The notes under the pieces are model-generated. The model was not told where the DNA came from. It ran no database searches and saw only the letters and a list, made by a program, of their open reading frames with translations. A DNA stretch of 64,000 bases from contig BOKF01000011.1 in NCBI GenBank assembly GCA_016860845.1, forward strand, positions 164,102 to 228,101, read 5' to 3'. This document shows, in pieces, positions 16,869 to 26,504 of this stretch (position 1 is its first letter; each line of letters opens with the position of its first letter). Origin of the DNA: Chloroflexota bacterium. Lineage in GTDB: Bacteria; Chloroflexota; Anaerolineae; 4572-78; J111. A program made the translations under genes and the position numbers.

Positions 16869-18689
16869 TTAGTATTTTCCATACAGCGGCCCAAAATTGG
16901 CACAGGCCCGGAAATCAGCGCCTTCCAAATCCCGGGTTCCGAAAGCGGCCCAGGTGCTCGGTCTAAAAATACGCTCTTCGGCCACATTGTGCATATAGAC
17001 CGGGATACGCAGCATAGAGGCCAGGGTTATCAGGTCTGCCCCGATGTGGCCGTAGCTGATAGAGCCATGATTCGCACCCCAGTTATTCATGACCGTATAA
17101 ACATCTCGGAATGGCCCGCTGCCGGTGACAGTGGGGGCAAACCATGTCGTTGGCCAGGTGGGGTCGGTGCGCTCATTCAGCACCTCGTGAACTTGGGGCG
17201 GTAGATCAACAGTGTAGCCTTCGGCAATTTGCAGAGCCGGGCCAAGGCCCTTAATCAAATTGATCCGGCACATCGTGACCGGCATGTCGCCCCGGGTTAG
17301 AAAACGGGTAGACCAGCCGCCGCCCCGGAAATAACCCACATTCGAGGTATGCCATGTGGTTGCCTCAAGGCAGGCCGCCGCTTCCCCCGGTGTAATCTCC
17401 CAGAACGGTTTCATCACCGGTTGGCCGTCTCTCGACTGCTGGCCGGCGCCATCCAGCGCCGCCGGGCCGGAGTTAATCAGGTGGAGAATTCCGCCCGCTG
17501 CTCGACCAGTCAGGGTATGGCCGGTGACCCGCTTAACCGACTCTGCGCTCCAGTAGGTTCGCACATCGGCAAAAATTTGGGCGGTACCGCTGAGCAGGTG
17601 GCCCAAGAGCATGGAGACGCCGTTGAGGTGGTCGTTCTCGGTGGCCACAATGAAGGGCTGGCGAATCCCGTTCCAATCGAACGAAGAACACAGAATCGCT
17701 TCCATAAAGTCGCCGTTGGGGAAGTGGTCGGTCCACTGGCGCTGGCCCTGGAAGCCGCTGGCAATCGCGTTGTGGCCCAGGGCCTCCTCGCCAAAGCCCA
17801 GTTCGGCCAGGCGCGGGTTGCCAATCATCAGGTCACGAGCAATTAGAGCCATCTTGACCGAGGTTTCCCACGATTTATCCTTTTGCTCGCGGCTGTGCTG
17901 CTTTTCGGGCGGGTTGTAATCCTTACCTTCCCGGCAGTTCTCTTTGACCCAGGCCAGCGCCCGCTGATACTCTTCGGGGTCGTAGATGTTCTCTTCCATG
18001 CGGCGGGTGAACTCGCTCATGTCCACGCTCTCGGAGCGCATGCCCAGGTAGGCTTCCAGGAAGGCCGGGTCAACGATAGAGCCGGCAATGCCCATCGAGG
18101 TGCCGCCCATAGCCAGGTAGGATTTGCCGCGCATGGTCGCCACGGCCAGTCCGGCCCGGGCAAATTGGAGCAGTTTCTCGGCCACATCCGCCGGAATAGA
18201 GGTATCCCCCGCATCCTGCACGTCTCGCCCGTAGATGCTGAAGGCGGGCAGTCCCTTCTGGCTGTGCCCGGCCAGCACCGCCGCCAGGTAGACCGCACCG
18301 GGGCGCTCGGTCCCGTTGAAGCCCCAGACTGCCTTGGGTATAAGCGGGTCGGTGTCCATTGTTTCCGCGCCGTAGCACCAGCAGGGCGTTACGGTGATAG
18401 ACAGGCCGACGCCCTCTTTTTTGAATTTCTCGGCGCAGCGGGCCGCCTCGGCTACCCGGCCAATGGTGCTATCGGCGATGACACACTCGACCGGCAGACC
18501 GTTGGGATGGTGCAGATTCTCGCTGATGAGGCGGGCCACTCCCCTGGCCATGGCCATAGTCTGTTCTTCTAACGATTCGCGGACACCCCCCAACCGGCCA
18601 TCAATGGCCGGGCGGATGCCCACTTTGGGCATGTCGCCAACAAGGCGATTGGTGGGGAGAGTCATTTTGAGGTTTGATATGTTTGCCAT
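16869..18689 (-). CDS. fucI: L-fucose isomerase
   Basis: A 606-residue protein that interconverts L-fucose and L-fuculose (also D-arabinose/D-ribulose) with a divalent metal in the cytoplasm. [22 protein letters not shown] at the start and [20 protein letters not shown] are typical of Fuc[25 protein letters not shown] and the late histidine-rich WHTSNVG and [14 protein letters not shown] blocks contain conserved metal-site Glu, Asp and His residues. The length is normal for the family (about 590). AAGGAG lies 8 bases before the ATG. With the FGGY kinase downstream it makes L-fuculose-1-phosphate. Confidence 0.95.
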   Translation of the reverse strand: MANISNLKMTLPTNRLVGDMPKVGIRPAIDGRLGGVRESLEEQTMAMARGVARLISENLHHPNGLPVECVIADSTIGRVAEAARCAEKFKKEGVGLSITVTPCWCYGAETMDTDPLIPKAVWGFNGTERPGAVYLAAVLAGHSQKGLPAFSIYGRDVQDAGDTSIPADVAEKLLQFARAGLAVATMRGKSYLAMGGTSMGIAGSIVDPAFLEAYLGMRSESVDMSEFTRRMEENIYDPEEYQRALAWVKENCREGKDYNPPEKQHSREQKDKSWETSVKMALIARDLMIGNPRLAELGFGEEALGHNAIASGFQGQRQWTDHFPNGDFMEAILCSSFDWNGIRQPFIVATENDHLNGVSMLLGHLLSGTAQIFADVRTYWSAESVKRVTGHTLTGRAAGGILHLINSGPAALDGAGQQSRDGQPVMKPFWEITPGEAAACLEATTWHTSNVGYFRGGGWSTRFLTRGDMPVTMCRINLIKGLGPALQIAEGYTVDLPPQVHEVLNERTDPTWPTTWFAPTVTGSGPFRDVYTVMNNWGANHGSISYGHIGADLITLASMLRIPVYMHNVAEERIFRPSTWAAFGTRDLEGADFRACANFGPLYGKY

Positions 18690-18717
18690 AGTATGCTCCT
18701 TGAAAATTGTGTAAATT

Positions 18718-18768
18718 GTCCGAGGCTGAAGCCGTCGGACTGAAAGGGCGAAGGACGTTAAAGCGCCC
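18718..18768. repeat. Partial REP-like element (third copy)
   Basis: GAGGCTGAAGCCGTCGGACT is the reverse complement of the right end of the two elements that flank the transposase at 20558-20980. It marks the left edge of the AT-rich islet. Confidence 0.65.
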
Positions 18769-18773
18769 TAAAA

Positions 18774-20411
18774 TTATAGCTTAGGTTCTAAACGTTTTTT
18801 GAGTTCTTTAAGGACACGTTGCCCTCGACATTCAATGAAAGTGTAGTAATCATCATTCCAGATACCGTAGGCATCTATATCGTCTATGAGATGGGTCTTC
18901 ATGGTGTTGGAAAGCTCTCTGTTCGTCGTCTTAAATGTCTTCATATACTTGCTTGGCGCACTCGCACGGATATCGCCTTTATTTAGCTGTTCATCAACAA
19001 TAGTAATATTGAGGATAGAGTTGGCTTTCCAATCCTCATACTCTTGCTTCTTTAAGTAACTTTTCGGGAAAAAGTGATGATAGTTTTTACTGTTAGAGCG
19101 AATCAGCCAAGAGTTGTCTATCGTAGTGGGGCTATTATATTTAAAGGACATTGGCCGAAAATAAGCATAGAGGCACAAAATTGCTTTACAAAAGGCGTCA
19201 CCAGTACTAAACCAATACCATCTCAAATCATCCATTGTTAGCTTTACTTCCTCACCTCGGTAACTAGGCGGCTTTTCTGCACGAATGTTATCCATTCGCT
19301 CCAAGTCCCGTGCAATTTTACTATCTGCGGCTGATGAGAAGCGCCCTGAAAGTGAGGCCCACCAAAAATATTGTCTCAGAAGCTTGTCTTGCAGAACAGA
19401 GGGAGCTTTACCACCATTACGGATGAAAAAGTATGTGAGTGGAACGAGTAGGGAATTGTAAGGCAGTAATTGAGAGACTGGAATACGTAAATGTGTACGG
19501 ATGTAATCTACGGCATGGAACAGACCGTTTTTAATGGTACTCCAATTATCTATAAAATCCGATTTATTTAGCTTTAGAATATCTTTGCCTCGTACTTGTT
19601 GGCATAGATACGCTGACATACACTGAAGAACAGTTGAGGAAGGAATAGTCTCAAAACCTACATCCTCCAAATCCTTTTCAGCCCCTTTTTTGTTATCTAT
19701 AAGCCGCTCATATTCCCTAGCCAAATCAAATTTACGCTTTTCATCGTAAGTTTTGGCCACCATAATTTCAAACAGGGTGAGTTCTGTCCCACCTTTGTTG
19801 ATGCGGGTAAATACTTCACAAGCAACGTCAATCGGATAATCAGCAATGACAATGGTTGAAAAATCGTAGCCAGTCAAACGTGTCCGATATATGTCTATTT
19901 TTTCGATAAGATCAACATCTTTACCATACTCTTTGGTTAATTCAGTTAGACTTCCATTTAGAAGTTTGTGAACAGAAATTGAAGGGGCATCCTCGGGTGG
20001 TTCTACAACCACTACTTGCTCATCAGCATCAGGATCAAGAGCCAAGTTAATTGAAACATCTTTGTAATTTATCTCGTAGCCATCTTCACGAGTCCAGAGT
20101 ACTCCTTTCCGCACCGCATAGAGAGAAGTTATTCGCTGCTGACCATCCAAAATGTAAGATACAATATGCCCTTTTAGAGTATCCGGCAAAGGAGCATTAC
20201 CTATATTCTTAATATAACGCAATTCGTCACGAGTTTCCCAATAAATGAAGGTTCCGATGGGAAAACCTTTGATAAGACTGTCAATAAGTTTGGCTGTTTG
20301 CTCCTTACTCCACACAAATTCTCGCTGAAATTTGGGAATTTTAATCAAACCTCTATCAACATCGGTGAACAAGTCGTTATACTTCTGATTACGGTTTTTC
20401 GGTTGTAACAT
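18774..20411 (-). CDS. GmrSD-like / DUF262-DUF1524 restriction-type nuclease
   Basis: A 545-residue protein. The N-terminal DUF262 (GmrS-like, ParB-related) domain has IPKFQREFVWSKEQ and DGQQRITSLYAVRKG, the latter being the DGQQR nucleotide motif. The C-terminal part has NYHHFFPKSYL and a following Asn-rich segment, an HNH-type His-Asn-His site like DUF1524/GmrD. Relatives cut modified phage DNA or act as stand-alone defence factors. The coding is clearly AT-richer than the sugar genes on either side, and REP-like repeats and a transposase border it, so it was probably acquired. No methylase accompanies it. Confidence 0.85.
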   Translation of the reverse strand: MLQPKNRNQKYNDLFTDVDRGLIKIPKFQREFVWSKEQTAKLIDSLIKGFPIGTFIYWETRDELRYIKNIGNAPLPDTLKGHIVSYILDGQQRITSLYAVRKGVLWTREDGYEINYKDVSINLALDPDADEQVVVVEPPEDAPSISVHKLLNGSLTELTKEYGKDVDLIEKIDIYRTRLTGYDFSTIVIADYPIDVACEVFTRINKGGTELTLFEIMVAKTYDEKRKFDLAREYERLIDNKKGAEKDLEDVGFETIPSSTVLQCMSAYLCQQVRGKDILKLNKSDFIDNWSTIKNGLFHAVDYIRTHLRIPVSQLLPYNSLLVPLTYFFIRNGGKAPSVLQDKLLRQYFWWASLSGRFSSAADSKIARDLERMDNIRAEKPPSYRGEEVKLTMDDLRWYWFSTGDAFCKAILCLYAYFRPMSFKYNSPTTIDNSWLIRSNSKNYHHFFPKSYLKKQEYEDWKANSILNITIVDEQLNKGDIRASAPSKYMKTFKTTNRELSNTMKTHLIDDIDAYGIWNDDYYTFIECRGQRVLKELKKRLEPKL

Positions 20412-20439
20412 CGGAATCCCTCCTAATCCTTACTACAAG

Positions 20440-20557
20440 AGAGGTGCGGGGCTGAAGCCACCGCACTCAGAAAGCAAAGCTCTTCGAGCTAAGATAGATT
20501 CAGCCCCCAGGGCTTCGCCCTTTCAGGCCGATGGCTTCAGCCTCGGCCATTATTGCT
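20440..20557. repeat. REP-like hairpin element downstream of the transposase
   Basis: GGGGCTGAAGCCACCGCACT begins the unit and GGCCGATGGCTTCAGCCTCG ends it, so the ends pair. AGCAAAGCTCTTCGAGCT is an inner hairpin. The unit at 21005-21115 is nearly the same sequence in the same orientation. Confidence 0.85.
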
Positions 20558-20980
20558 TCAGCCTCGCGCTTCCTTAGCCTCAACACATTCTAAAAACGGA
20601 ATAATTGTTCCTGCCAGATGATGTTGTCGTTGGTTCTTGACATACTTCACGACCACATCGAGTTGTTTGCCGCCAAATGAGACGATCCCATATTCTGCTT
20701 GCCAACTGAAATGATAGGGCAAGGATAGTTTATGGTTTACCCAATGCGAACTGTTACCCTTCACTTGACCGATAAAATCGGCCAAAGCAATTCGCGGTGG
20801 TACTGAAGCAGCCAGGTGAACGTGGTCTTCGATACCACCAACGGCATAAACAAATGCGCCCAACTCTTTTCCCTTGGCAACCATAACATTATGCAAAGAG
20901 TTCTCAAATTCAACTTGAATGAGAGGTTCACGGTTTTTAGTTCCCCAGATCATGTGATAAAAGAGCCGGTAGTAGGGCAT
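20558..20980 (-). CDS. REP-associated tyrosine transposase (IS200/Y1 HUH family)
   Basis: A 140-residue Y1 transposase. The HUH metal motif is EDHVHLAASVPP, and the nucleophile Tyr is in VVVKYVKNQRQHH. The early RLFYHMIWGTKNREP block is typical of the family. It is flanked on both sides by long hairpin repeats in direct orientation, as in RAYT systems, which move REP elements as single-stranded DNA. The ATG at 20980 gives MPYYRLFYH, the usual start. Longer versions would begin inside the repeat. It appears intact. Confidence 0.88.
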   Translation of the reverse strand: MPYYRLFYHMIWGTKNREPLIQVEFENSLHNVMVAKGKELGAFVYAVGGIEDHVHLAASVPPRIALADFIGQVKGNSSHWVNHKLSLPYHFSWQAEYGIVSFGGKQLDVVVKYVKNQRQHHLAGTIIPFLECVEAKEARG

Positions 20981-21004
20981 AAATTCGTTTCCCGTAAACA
21001 TGCG

Positions 21005-21115
21005 AGAGAGCGCGGGGCTGAAGCCGCCGCGCTCAGAGAGCAAAGCTCTTTGAGCTAAAAGTCCAGCCCGTTAGGGCTTCGATCTTTCAGACCGATGGCT
21101 TCAGCCTCGGTCTTC
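21005..21115. repeat. REP-like hairpin element upstream of the transposase
   Basis: GGGGCTGAAGCCGCCGCGCT at the left and GACCGATGGCTTCAGCCTCG at the right pair. AGCAAAGCTCTTTGAGCT is again an inner hairpin. It is a close copy of 20440-20557. Confidence 0.85.
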
Positions 21116-21161
21116 AAGGGTAGCTTGAGAAACTTACCAACAGATCTGAAGAAGCACGGCA

Positions 21162-21932
21162 CTAACTCGCCGTCCAGCCGCCATCAATCAACAGGGTTAC
21201 CCCGGTAATCAACGAGGCAGCAGGAGAGGCCAGAAACACCACCGCCCCGGCCACGTCCACCGGCTCACCGACGCGACCAAGCGGAATCCGGGCAATGACG
21301 CTGGCCCGAAAATCGGGATCGTCGAGCCATTTTTCTGTCCCCGGCGTTTTGATAAAGGTGGGAGCGACGGCATTGACGGTAATATTGTGCGGCGCCCATT
21401 CGAGAGCCAGGCACTTGGTCAGGTGGTTGATTGCGGCCTTGGTCATACAGTAGACCGACTCGGTTGGCAGGGCGACCAAGCCGGCCTGAGAACTCATGTT
21501 GATAATGCGCCCGTACTTTTGAGCGATCATCTGCCGGCCCACGGCCTGGCTGGCAAAGTATGTCCCCCTGAGGTTGACCCCGAGGGTAAAATCAAAATCC
21601 TCTTCACGGACCTGCTCCGCTGGGTTGGGCGGCCCAACCCCGGCGTTGTTGAGCAGAATATCAATCCGCCCAAAATGAGCCGCAGCCTGCTCCACCGCCC
21701 GGCGAATCTGGTCGAGGCGGGTCATGTCCATCTGCAGGCGCAGCACCCGTCGGCCCAGCGCCTCGATTTCAGCGGCCAAGTCAGCGGCGGTATTGACATC
21801 CCGCAGCCCCAAAGCAATATCGGCCCCGGCGTGAGCTAAAGCCAGGGCGCAGCCTCGGCCCAGTCCCCGGCCAGCGCCAGTGACCAGGGCAATCTGTCCA
21901 GCCAGGCTAAAATTTGGATAGTCGTTACTCAT
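21162..21932 (-). CDS. SDR family oxidoreductase
   Basis: A 256-residue classical short-chain dehydrogenase. Residues 13-20 (TGAGRGLG) bind NAD(P), NNAGVG follows, and the Ser-Tyr-Lys triad is in INMSSQAGL and VYCMTKAAIN. The C-terminus GVTLLIDGGWTAS is typical of sugar- or polyol-type SDRs related to gluconate 5-dehydrogenase and 2-keto-3-deoxy-L-fuconate dehydrogenase. The start ATG 21932 overlaps the stop of the upstream zinc dehydrogenase by 8 bases. GGAGG/GAAGG lies before it, so translation is coupled. It is the last gene of the LacI-headed operon. Confidence 0.9.
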   Translation of the reverse strand: MSNDYPNFSLAGQIALVTGAGRGLGRGCALALAHAGADIALGLRDVNTAADLAAEIEALGRRVLRLQMDMTRLDQIRRAVEQAAAHFGRIDILLNNAGVGPPNPAEQVREEDFDFTLGVNLRGTYFASQAVGRQMIAQKYGRIINMSSQAGLVALPTESVYCMTKAAINHLTKCLALEWAPHNITVNAVAPTFIKTPGTEKWLDDPDFRASVIARIPLGRVGEPVDVAGAVVFLASPAASLITGVTLLIDGGWTAS

Positions 21933-22977
21933 AGTGACCTTCCTCCAAATCAATCAATATTTTGGTAAATTGACCGGGCGCTGCATCCCAATCCTGAAAA
22001 GCGTGGGCTGCCTGGGAAAAAGGATAAACCCGGCTAATCAGGTCGTCAAAGGGAAATTGGCGCTTCTCCATCATTTTGATCACCGCCGGAAAAACATGCA
22101 GGGCATTGCGTGAGCCTAGCACGTCCAGCTCTTTGCGTACAAACAGGCTCGTATCGTAACTGACTTCCTTTTTGGCGTAGCCAATATAAACCACCCGACC
22201 GGCAAAAGCGGCGGCTTCCACCGCCAGGCGGAACGTGTCGGGTAAACCCACGGCTTCGATAGCCACATTTACGCCCTCGCCACCGGTCAGTTCGTGGACC
22301 GCGGCCAGCACGTCCTGTTGGGTCGAATTAACCGTAAATTGAGCGCCGAATTTCCGGGCGGTTGCCAGCTTGGCGTCGTCAATATCGGCCACGATGACGG
22401 CCGCGCCTTTACGAGCGGCCGCAGCAATCACGCCGATGCCGATCGCACCGCAGCCGATAACCAGCACCGTATCCACCTCGGATACCCTGCCGCGATTGGC
22501 GGCGTGATACCCCACGCTCAGCGGTTCAACCAACACCAGTTCCCGCAGGGAGAGGTCCTGGGTGGCAAAAACCTTGCTGTAATGGATGGCAAAGCGGCGA
22601 GTCAGCGCGCCATCTCGCTGGACGCCCAGGGTTTGGTTGAACTGGCAACAGTTAAAGCGTCCAACCCGGCAGGCGGGGCAGAGGCCGCAGTGGGTATAGG
22701 GCGACAGCATGACGATGTCGCCTTCACGGACAGCCGGGGGAACCTGCACTCCTTTAGCCACCACTGTCCCGCTAATTTCGTGGCCGGGAACGCGCGGATA
22801 TGTGACCAGGGGCATCAAGCCCCGGTAGCTGTTCAGGTCGGTACCGCAGAGACCCACATAACGGACCTCAATCATGACGTCCTCAAGGCCGAGTGAGGGG
22901 GAAGGAATATGCACCATTTCAATATGGCGAGGCGTAGTCAGGCAGGCGGCTGCCTGCTTGGACTTATTATGGGTCAC
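21925..22977 (-). CDS. Zinc-dependent alcohol dehydrogenase (MDR, sugar/polyol type)
   Basis: A 350-residue medium-chain dehydrogenase. VGLCGTDLNSYRG carries the catalytic zinc Cys, and PGHEISG the His and Glu. CGLCPACRVGRFNCC gives four Cys for the structural zinc. VIGCGAIGIGVIAAA is the NAD loop. The family includes sorbitol, threonine and L-galactonate dehydrogenases. The GTG at 22977 overlaps the TGA of the aldo/keto reductase by four bases, which fixes the start. A longer open frame upstream is the shadow of that gene. It likely oxidises a sugar acid or polyol of the operon's pathway. Confidence 0.9.
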   Translation of the reverse strand: MTHNKSKQAAACLTTPRHIEMVHIPSPSLGLEDVMIEVRYVGLCGTDLNSYRGLMPLVTYPRVPGHEISGTVVAKGVQVPPAVREGDIVMLSPYTHCGLCPACRVGRFNCCQFNQTLGVQRDGALTRRFAIHYSKVFATQDLSLRELVLVEPLSVGYHAANRGRVSEVDTVLVIGCGAIGIGVIAAAARKGAAVIVADIDDAKLATARKFGAQFTVNSTQQDVLAAVHELTGGEGVNVAIEAVGLPDTFRLAVEAAAFAGRVVYIGYAKKEVSYDTSLFVRKELDVLGSRNALHVFPAVIKMMEKRQFPFDDLISRVYPFSQAAHAFQDWDAAPGQFTKILIDLEEGHYE

Positions 22978-23948
22978 GATTGTTTCTCCATCGCGCCGGG
23001 ATCGTAGTTTTCCGGGCGACCTTCCTGCCAAGCGATGTTCGCCACCGGTTTGATCAGGGCCAGCACTTCGGCCAGCAGTTCTGGATCGGGCGTAACACCG
23101 ACCGTTTTGAGGTTTTGATCCACATGTTTGGTCTTGCTCATGCCGACCAGAGTCGTCGCCACAACGGGGTGCTGCAATACAAACTGCATAGCCAGGTCGG
23201 CAATGTCCACGCCCCGGCTGCGGCAAAAAGCCGCTGCCTGCCGGCCCGCTTCGACGACGCGCCTGGGGGCCGGATGCCATTCCGGCGCGCCCTGCTCGGT
23301 GAGGACGCGCATATGCAGCGGCGAGGCGTTGATCAGGCCAATCCTTTTTTCGCGGGCGAGTGGGGTCAGCACATCATCCATCGAAGTGTCCATGAGGTTG
23401 TAACGGCAGTACGAGAGGATGGTATCCACCTCGGCCACCTCGGCGATTTCTTTGAGGGGATAAACAGGATAACCGGTGATGCCGACAAAGCGGACTTTGC
23501 CGGTTTGCTTTAACTGCTGCATCGCCGGCAGCGTTTCATTGATGATCTGCTCGCGGGGGCCAAATTCAATATCGTGAATCTGGAACACGTCAATGTAATC
23601 GGTCTGCAAGCGGGCCAGGCTTTCATCCACCGATTTGAGAATACGCTGGGTAGAAAAATCGAAACCGGTGGCCAACTCTTTATCGTAACGGCCAGCCTTG
23701 GTCGCCAGGATGACCTTGTCCCGATAGCCAAGCAGGGCTTCACCCAGGCGGGTTTCGGCCAGAGTACGCCCGTAATAAGGCGCGACGTCAAAGTAATTGA
23801 TCCCGCGTTCAATGGCGTAATGCACCGCTCTTTTTCCTTCAGCCGGGTCAATGACGCCAAATTCCTGGCCCAGAGGGGAAGCCCCAAAGCCAATGATCGA
23901 AACTTTCAAACCGGTTTTACCCAAAACCCGGTACATCATCTCAGACAT
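22974..23948 (-). CDS. Aldo/keto reductase, L-fucose/L-galactose dehydrogenase-like
   Basis: A 324-residue TIM-barrel NAD(P) oxidoreductase. FGASPLGQEFG, NYFDVAPYYG (catalytic Asp and Tyr), ILATKAGRY (Lys) and VFQIHDIEF (His) give the full AKR tetrad. SPLHMRVLTEQG and the overall layout resemble L-galactose and L-fucose 1-dehydrogenases, which oxidise the sugar to its lactone. A lactonase candidate lies three genes upstream in the same operon, which supports an oxidative route. AAGGA lies 8 bases before the ATG. Sugar specificity is inferred from resemblance and context. Confidence 0.85.
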   Translation of the reverse strand: MSEMMYRVLGKTGLKVSIIGFGASPLGQEFGVIDPAEGKRAVHYAIERGINYFDVAPYYGRTLAETRLGEALLGYRDKVILATKAGRYDKELATGFDFSTQRILKSVDESLARLQTDYIDVFQIHDIEFGPREQIINETLPAMQQLKQTGKVRFVGITGYPVYPLKEIAEVAEVDTILSYCRYNLMDTSMDDVLTPLAREKRIGLINASPLHMRVLTEQGAPEWHPAPRRVVEAGRQAAAFCRSRGVDIADLAMQFVLQHPVVATTLVGMSKTKHVDQNLKTVGVTPDPELLAEVLALIKPVANIAWQEGRPENYDPGAMEKQS

Positions 23949-23971
23949 TTTGTTCGTCCTTTGTTGACGCT

Positions 23972-25063
23972 CTAATTCGTCACGATTTGGTTGATTTTTT
24001 GTTCCATTGCCTTGGCCTCATCCGGCCTCAAGGCCCCCACTTCCAGATCAAAGTGGAACTCGCCGCCGGGCGGCAGAACTTTGACATTACCTTTGAACTT
24101 CTCGGCGGTGTACCCTTCCGGCTCGGCGGTGGCAGGCAGGATAATCCCCAGGCAGTCCTGATCGGCGGTGCGGCTGATCCAGCGCACACCGTGATCCAAT
24201 TCGGCCGGGCGGTGGCTGATGAAGTCGGCGGAGCCATCGGGGTGGACCTGCATGCTGTGTGCCCAGCCGGCCGCGTCGGACAGGTAGTCAATAAAAAAGA
24301 CAACTTCCGGGTCAAAAGCCAGGTCCGGGCTGAGGAGGTTGTGCTTTTCGGGCTGGGCCTCCAGCTCCTGCAAAAACTCACGGTAGCCAGGGGCAGGGCG
24401 GATGTGGGAGGGAATACTGCTCCTCACCCGGACGTGCTGCGGGTCGCAAAACGCGCTGTAAACCAACCGGCCCTGATCTACCGGGCGGAAATTGACGTGC
24501 GCCAGATACATCAACTCCATCGGCGAGCGTTTCAGGTTTTTAATCGTCAACGAGATGGATATTTTGCTGGAGTCCGAGTACAGCTTGACCACCGGTTGGG
24601 CGACATAGTTGTGATTGAAAGCAACGGTGTACTGGTAAGTTCCGGTCAAGCCCAGGTAGGAGCCGCGCTCGTCCTGGCCGATGAGCAACTGGGCCGTTTG
24701 GTAGGGGGCATTGGGCAGCTCACCGTGCAGGGGATGGCTGTCGTTTTCCGTCGGCACGCCCATCGCCGTGGCCCCGCAATGGATCAAAAACCCACCGTAA
24801 GTATTCAGATAAACCTGGGTGGGGTAAGGCTGGTCAAACATGGATTTCATCGTCAGCGTGCGCCCGTAAAATTCAGCCTGCCAGATTTGCTGGCCCTGAA
24901 AAGGCAGCAGCGTAATTTGGCCCACTTGATTGACCAGGCGCAAGGCGCAAACGCCGCTCTCGTAAAGAAAAGTCGAGGTGGTAAGACCGGCAAATTCAGC
25001 CAGTTTTTTCTCGGCCTCGCGAAAAAAATAAGGTTGTAAATTGATTTGAGTTTCCCAGGACAT
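23972..25063 (-). CDS. DUF4432 family protein (aldose 1-epimerase fold)
   Basis: A 363-residue protein of the galactose-mutarotase-like fold. LRLVNQVGQITLLPFQGQQI at the start, GGFLIHCGATAMG, HPLHGELPNAPYQ and MYLAHVNFRP are the conserved DUF4432 blocks, with His residues in mutarotase-like positions (HGELPNA, AHVNF). It probably interconverts anomers of the sugar taken up by the operon's importer. It lies between the small membrane protein and the aldo/keto reductase in one direction with short gaps. Confidence 0.85.
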   Translation of the reverse strand: MSWETQINLQPYFFREAEKKLAEFAGLTTSTFLYESGVCALRLVNQVGQITLLPFQGQQIWQAEFYGRTLTMKSMFDQPYPTQVYLNTYGGFLIHCGATAMGVPTENDSHPLHGELPNAPYQTAQLLIGQDERGSYLGLTGTYQYTVAFNHNYVAQPVVKLYSDSSKISISLTIKNLKRSPMELMYLAHVNFRPVDQGRLVYSAFCDPQHVRVRSSIPSHIRPAPGYREFLQELEAQPEKHNLLSPDLAFDPEVVFFIDYLSDAAGWAHSMQVHPDGSADFISHRPAELDHGVRWISRTADQDCLGIILPATAEPEGYTAEKFKGNVKVLPPGGEFHFDLEVGALRPDEAKAMEQKINQIVTN

Positions 25064-25094
25064 GTTTCCTCACTTGGCGCTTTAGCCAAAGCCT

Positions 25095-25343
25095 TTATCT
25101 TCTAATTAAATTGAGCACAAACAACAGCACGAGGGCGCCGACAAAAGCAACGATAAACGGAGCTATCAGACTAAGTAAGGGGGCTAAGCGCAGGATATCG
25201 AATAACCAGCCGCCGATAAAGGCGCCAATGATACCAATAACTAAATTACCAATGAGTCCGAACCCTCGCCCGCGAAACACCCGCCCGGCCAACCAACCGG
25301 CAATCAGGCCGACGACTAAAAACCAGATCAGATTTTCGATCAT
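25095..25343 (-). CDS. GlsB/YeaQ/YmgE family small membrane protein
   Basis: An 82-residue protein with three hydrophobic segments and the family pattern GLIAGWLAGRVFRGRGFGLIGN. AGGAG lies 7 bases before the ATG. The family is linked to general stress; no enzymatic role is known. It seems to have slipped into the sugar operon between the lactonase-like gene and the epimerase-like gene. Confidence 0.9.
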   Translation of the reverse strand: MIENLIWFLVVGLIAGWLAGRVFRGRGFGLIGNLVIGIIGAFIGGWLFDILRLAPLLSLIAPFIVAFVGALVLLFVLNLIRR

Positions 25344-25385
25344 TTCCCGACTCCTTTCAGGTTACTTTATTTTCAGGACTTACGC

Positions 25386-25482
25386 ATGTCATTCTGAACG
25401 AAGTGAAGAATCCCTCAAAGGTTCGCTTGCAAAAACACGTATTCAGGGATTTTTCGCTCCTTCGTTGCTCAAAATGACATGG
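25386..25482. repeat. Inverted repeat, GAATCCCT family (second copy)
   Basis: GTCATTCTGAACGAAGTGAA with AGAATCCCTC on the left pairs with AGGGATTTTTCGCTCC and CAAAATGACAT on the right. The direct ends GGACTTACGCA and TGCGTAAGTCC also pair, giving a stem over 100 bases long overall. Confidence 0.8.
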
Positions 25483-25542
25483 TTTGCGTAAGTCCTGTTT
25501 TTAACTTTTCATGACAACTCGAGTACACGCCGAGCCTTTATG

Positions 25543-26478
25543 TCATCCCTCCCGCCCAACCAGAAACTCGGCCACATTTTGGCCAACCAGCCGGTCAATA
25601 ACAGCGTCGTCAATGCCTTCAGCCCGCATCCGGGGAATAAGTTGGTCGGCCAAGACAACCAGCCCCGGCTGGCCGCCATAGTGCCGCCACATCGAACTGG
25701 AAGACATATCCAACCCGACGGCCACGTGTCGCCCCAATCCCTGAACCGCCATCTCTTTGAGCAAAGGCCAAACACCACGCTCCGGCTTGTACTTGGGCCG
25801 GACAAAGGTGTCGTAGCCCAGCAGGATTCCGGCCTGGGCCAGTTCGCGGTGCAGGCCGAGGTCGGGCCGTTTATCCATATGGCAAAAGTACAGACGCCGG
25901 CAGGCCACCCCGCGATCCTCAAAAAAGAGCGGCAGAACCTCGACATTTTGGCCCTGTTCGGTGTGGAACAATAGGGGTGCGCCCGTCTGGCGGGCAGCTT
26001 CGGCGGCGGCTTCCAACAGCACCCGGTTCTGCTCCTTCATTATGCCATCATAACCAACCTTGATAGTTGTGGCCGGTACGGCCCCATCCGTCTCTCGCAT
26101 GCCGGTGGTCAGTTCTTCGACAAAATAGGCCGCAGCCTCTTCCTCGGTGGCGGACCAGAGCCAAAAGCCGGCGGGATAATAGCGGGGTAAATGAAAGCCG
26201 GTGGTGGCGGTGATGTATAACTGGGTTGCTTCGGCCAGTTTGACCAGCATGCGGGCGTCGCGCCCACAGCCGCCGGGCATGCAGTCCACAATCGTATCAC
26301 CGCCCGCCGAGCGAAAATCTTTCAACTCGGCTTCGATAAGCTTGGGATTATCCAAGTCCAGGCGAGCATCTGGGTGGACTCCCTCCGGCGGACTGATCCA
26401 GGCGTGACCATGCCCATCGGCAATTTTTATATTTTCAAGTGGAACCCGTCCTGTGACCGTTTGAATTTCCATACCCAT
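25543..26478 (-). CDS. Phosphotriesterase-family metal hydrolase, probable sugar lactonase
   Basis: A 311-residue amidohydrolase-fold protein. ADGHGHAW supplies the first His pair. TIKVGYDG contains a Lys in the place of the bridging carboxylated Lys. LLFHTEQGQN and FCHMDKRPD give the next metal His residues, and VGLDMSSS the final Asp. Many members of this family open sugar lactones. The gene stands in an operon with a sugar 1-dehydrogenase-like enzyme, so it may hydrolyse the lactone it makes. Phosphotriesterase activity is unlikely from context. Confidence 0.8.
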   Translation of the reverse strand: MGMEIQTVTGRVPLENIKIADGHGHAWISPPEGVHPDARLDLDNPKLIEAELKDFRSAGGDTIVDCMPGGCGRDARMLVKLAEATQLYITATTGFHLPRYYPAGFWLWSATEEEAAAYFVEELTTGMRETDGAVPATTIKVGYDGIMKEQNRVLLEAAAEAARQTGAPLLFHTEQGQNVEVLPLFFEDRGVACRRLYFCHMDKRPDLGLHRELAQAGILLGYDTFVRPKYKPERGVWPLLKEMAVQGLGRHVAVGLDMSSSSMWRHYGGQPGLVVLADQLIPRMRAEGIDDAVIDRLVGQNVAEFLVGREG

Positions 26479-26504
26479 ATGCAGATAAGCCGGAACCAGA
26501 TAGG

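Noticed and set aside
21925..23280. N-terminal extension of the zinc dehydrogenase
   Set aside because: About 100 extra residues would overlap the aldo/keto reductase and are Arg/Gly-rich nonsense; the GTG in the four-base overlap gives a normal MDR.
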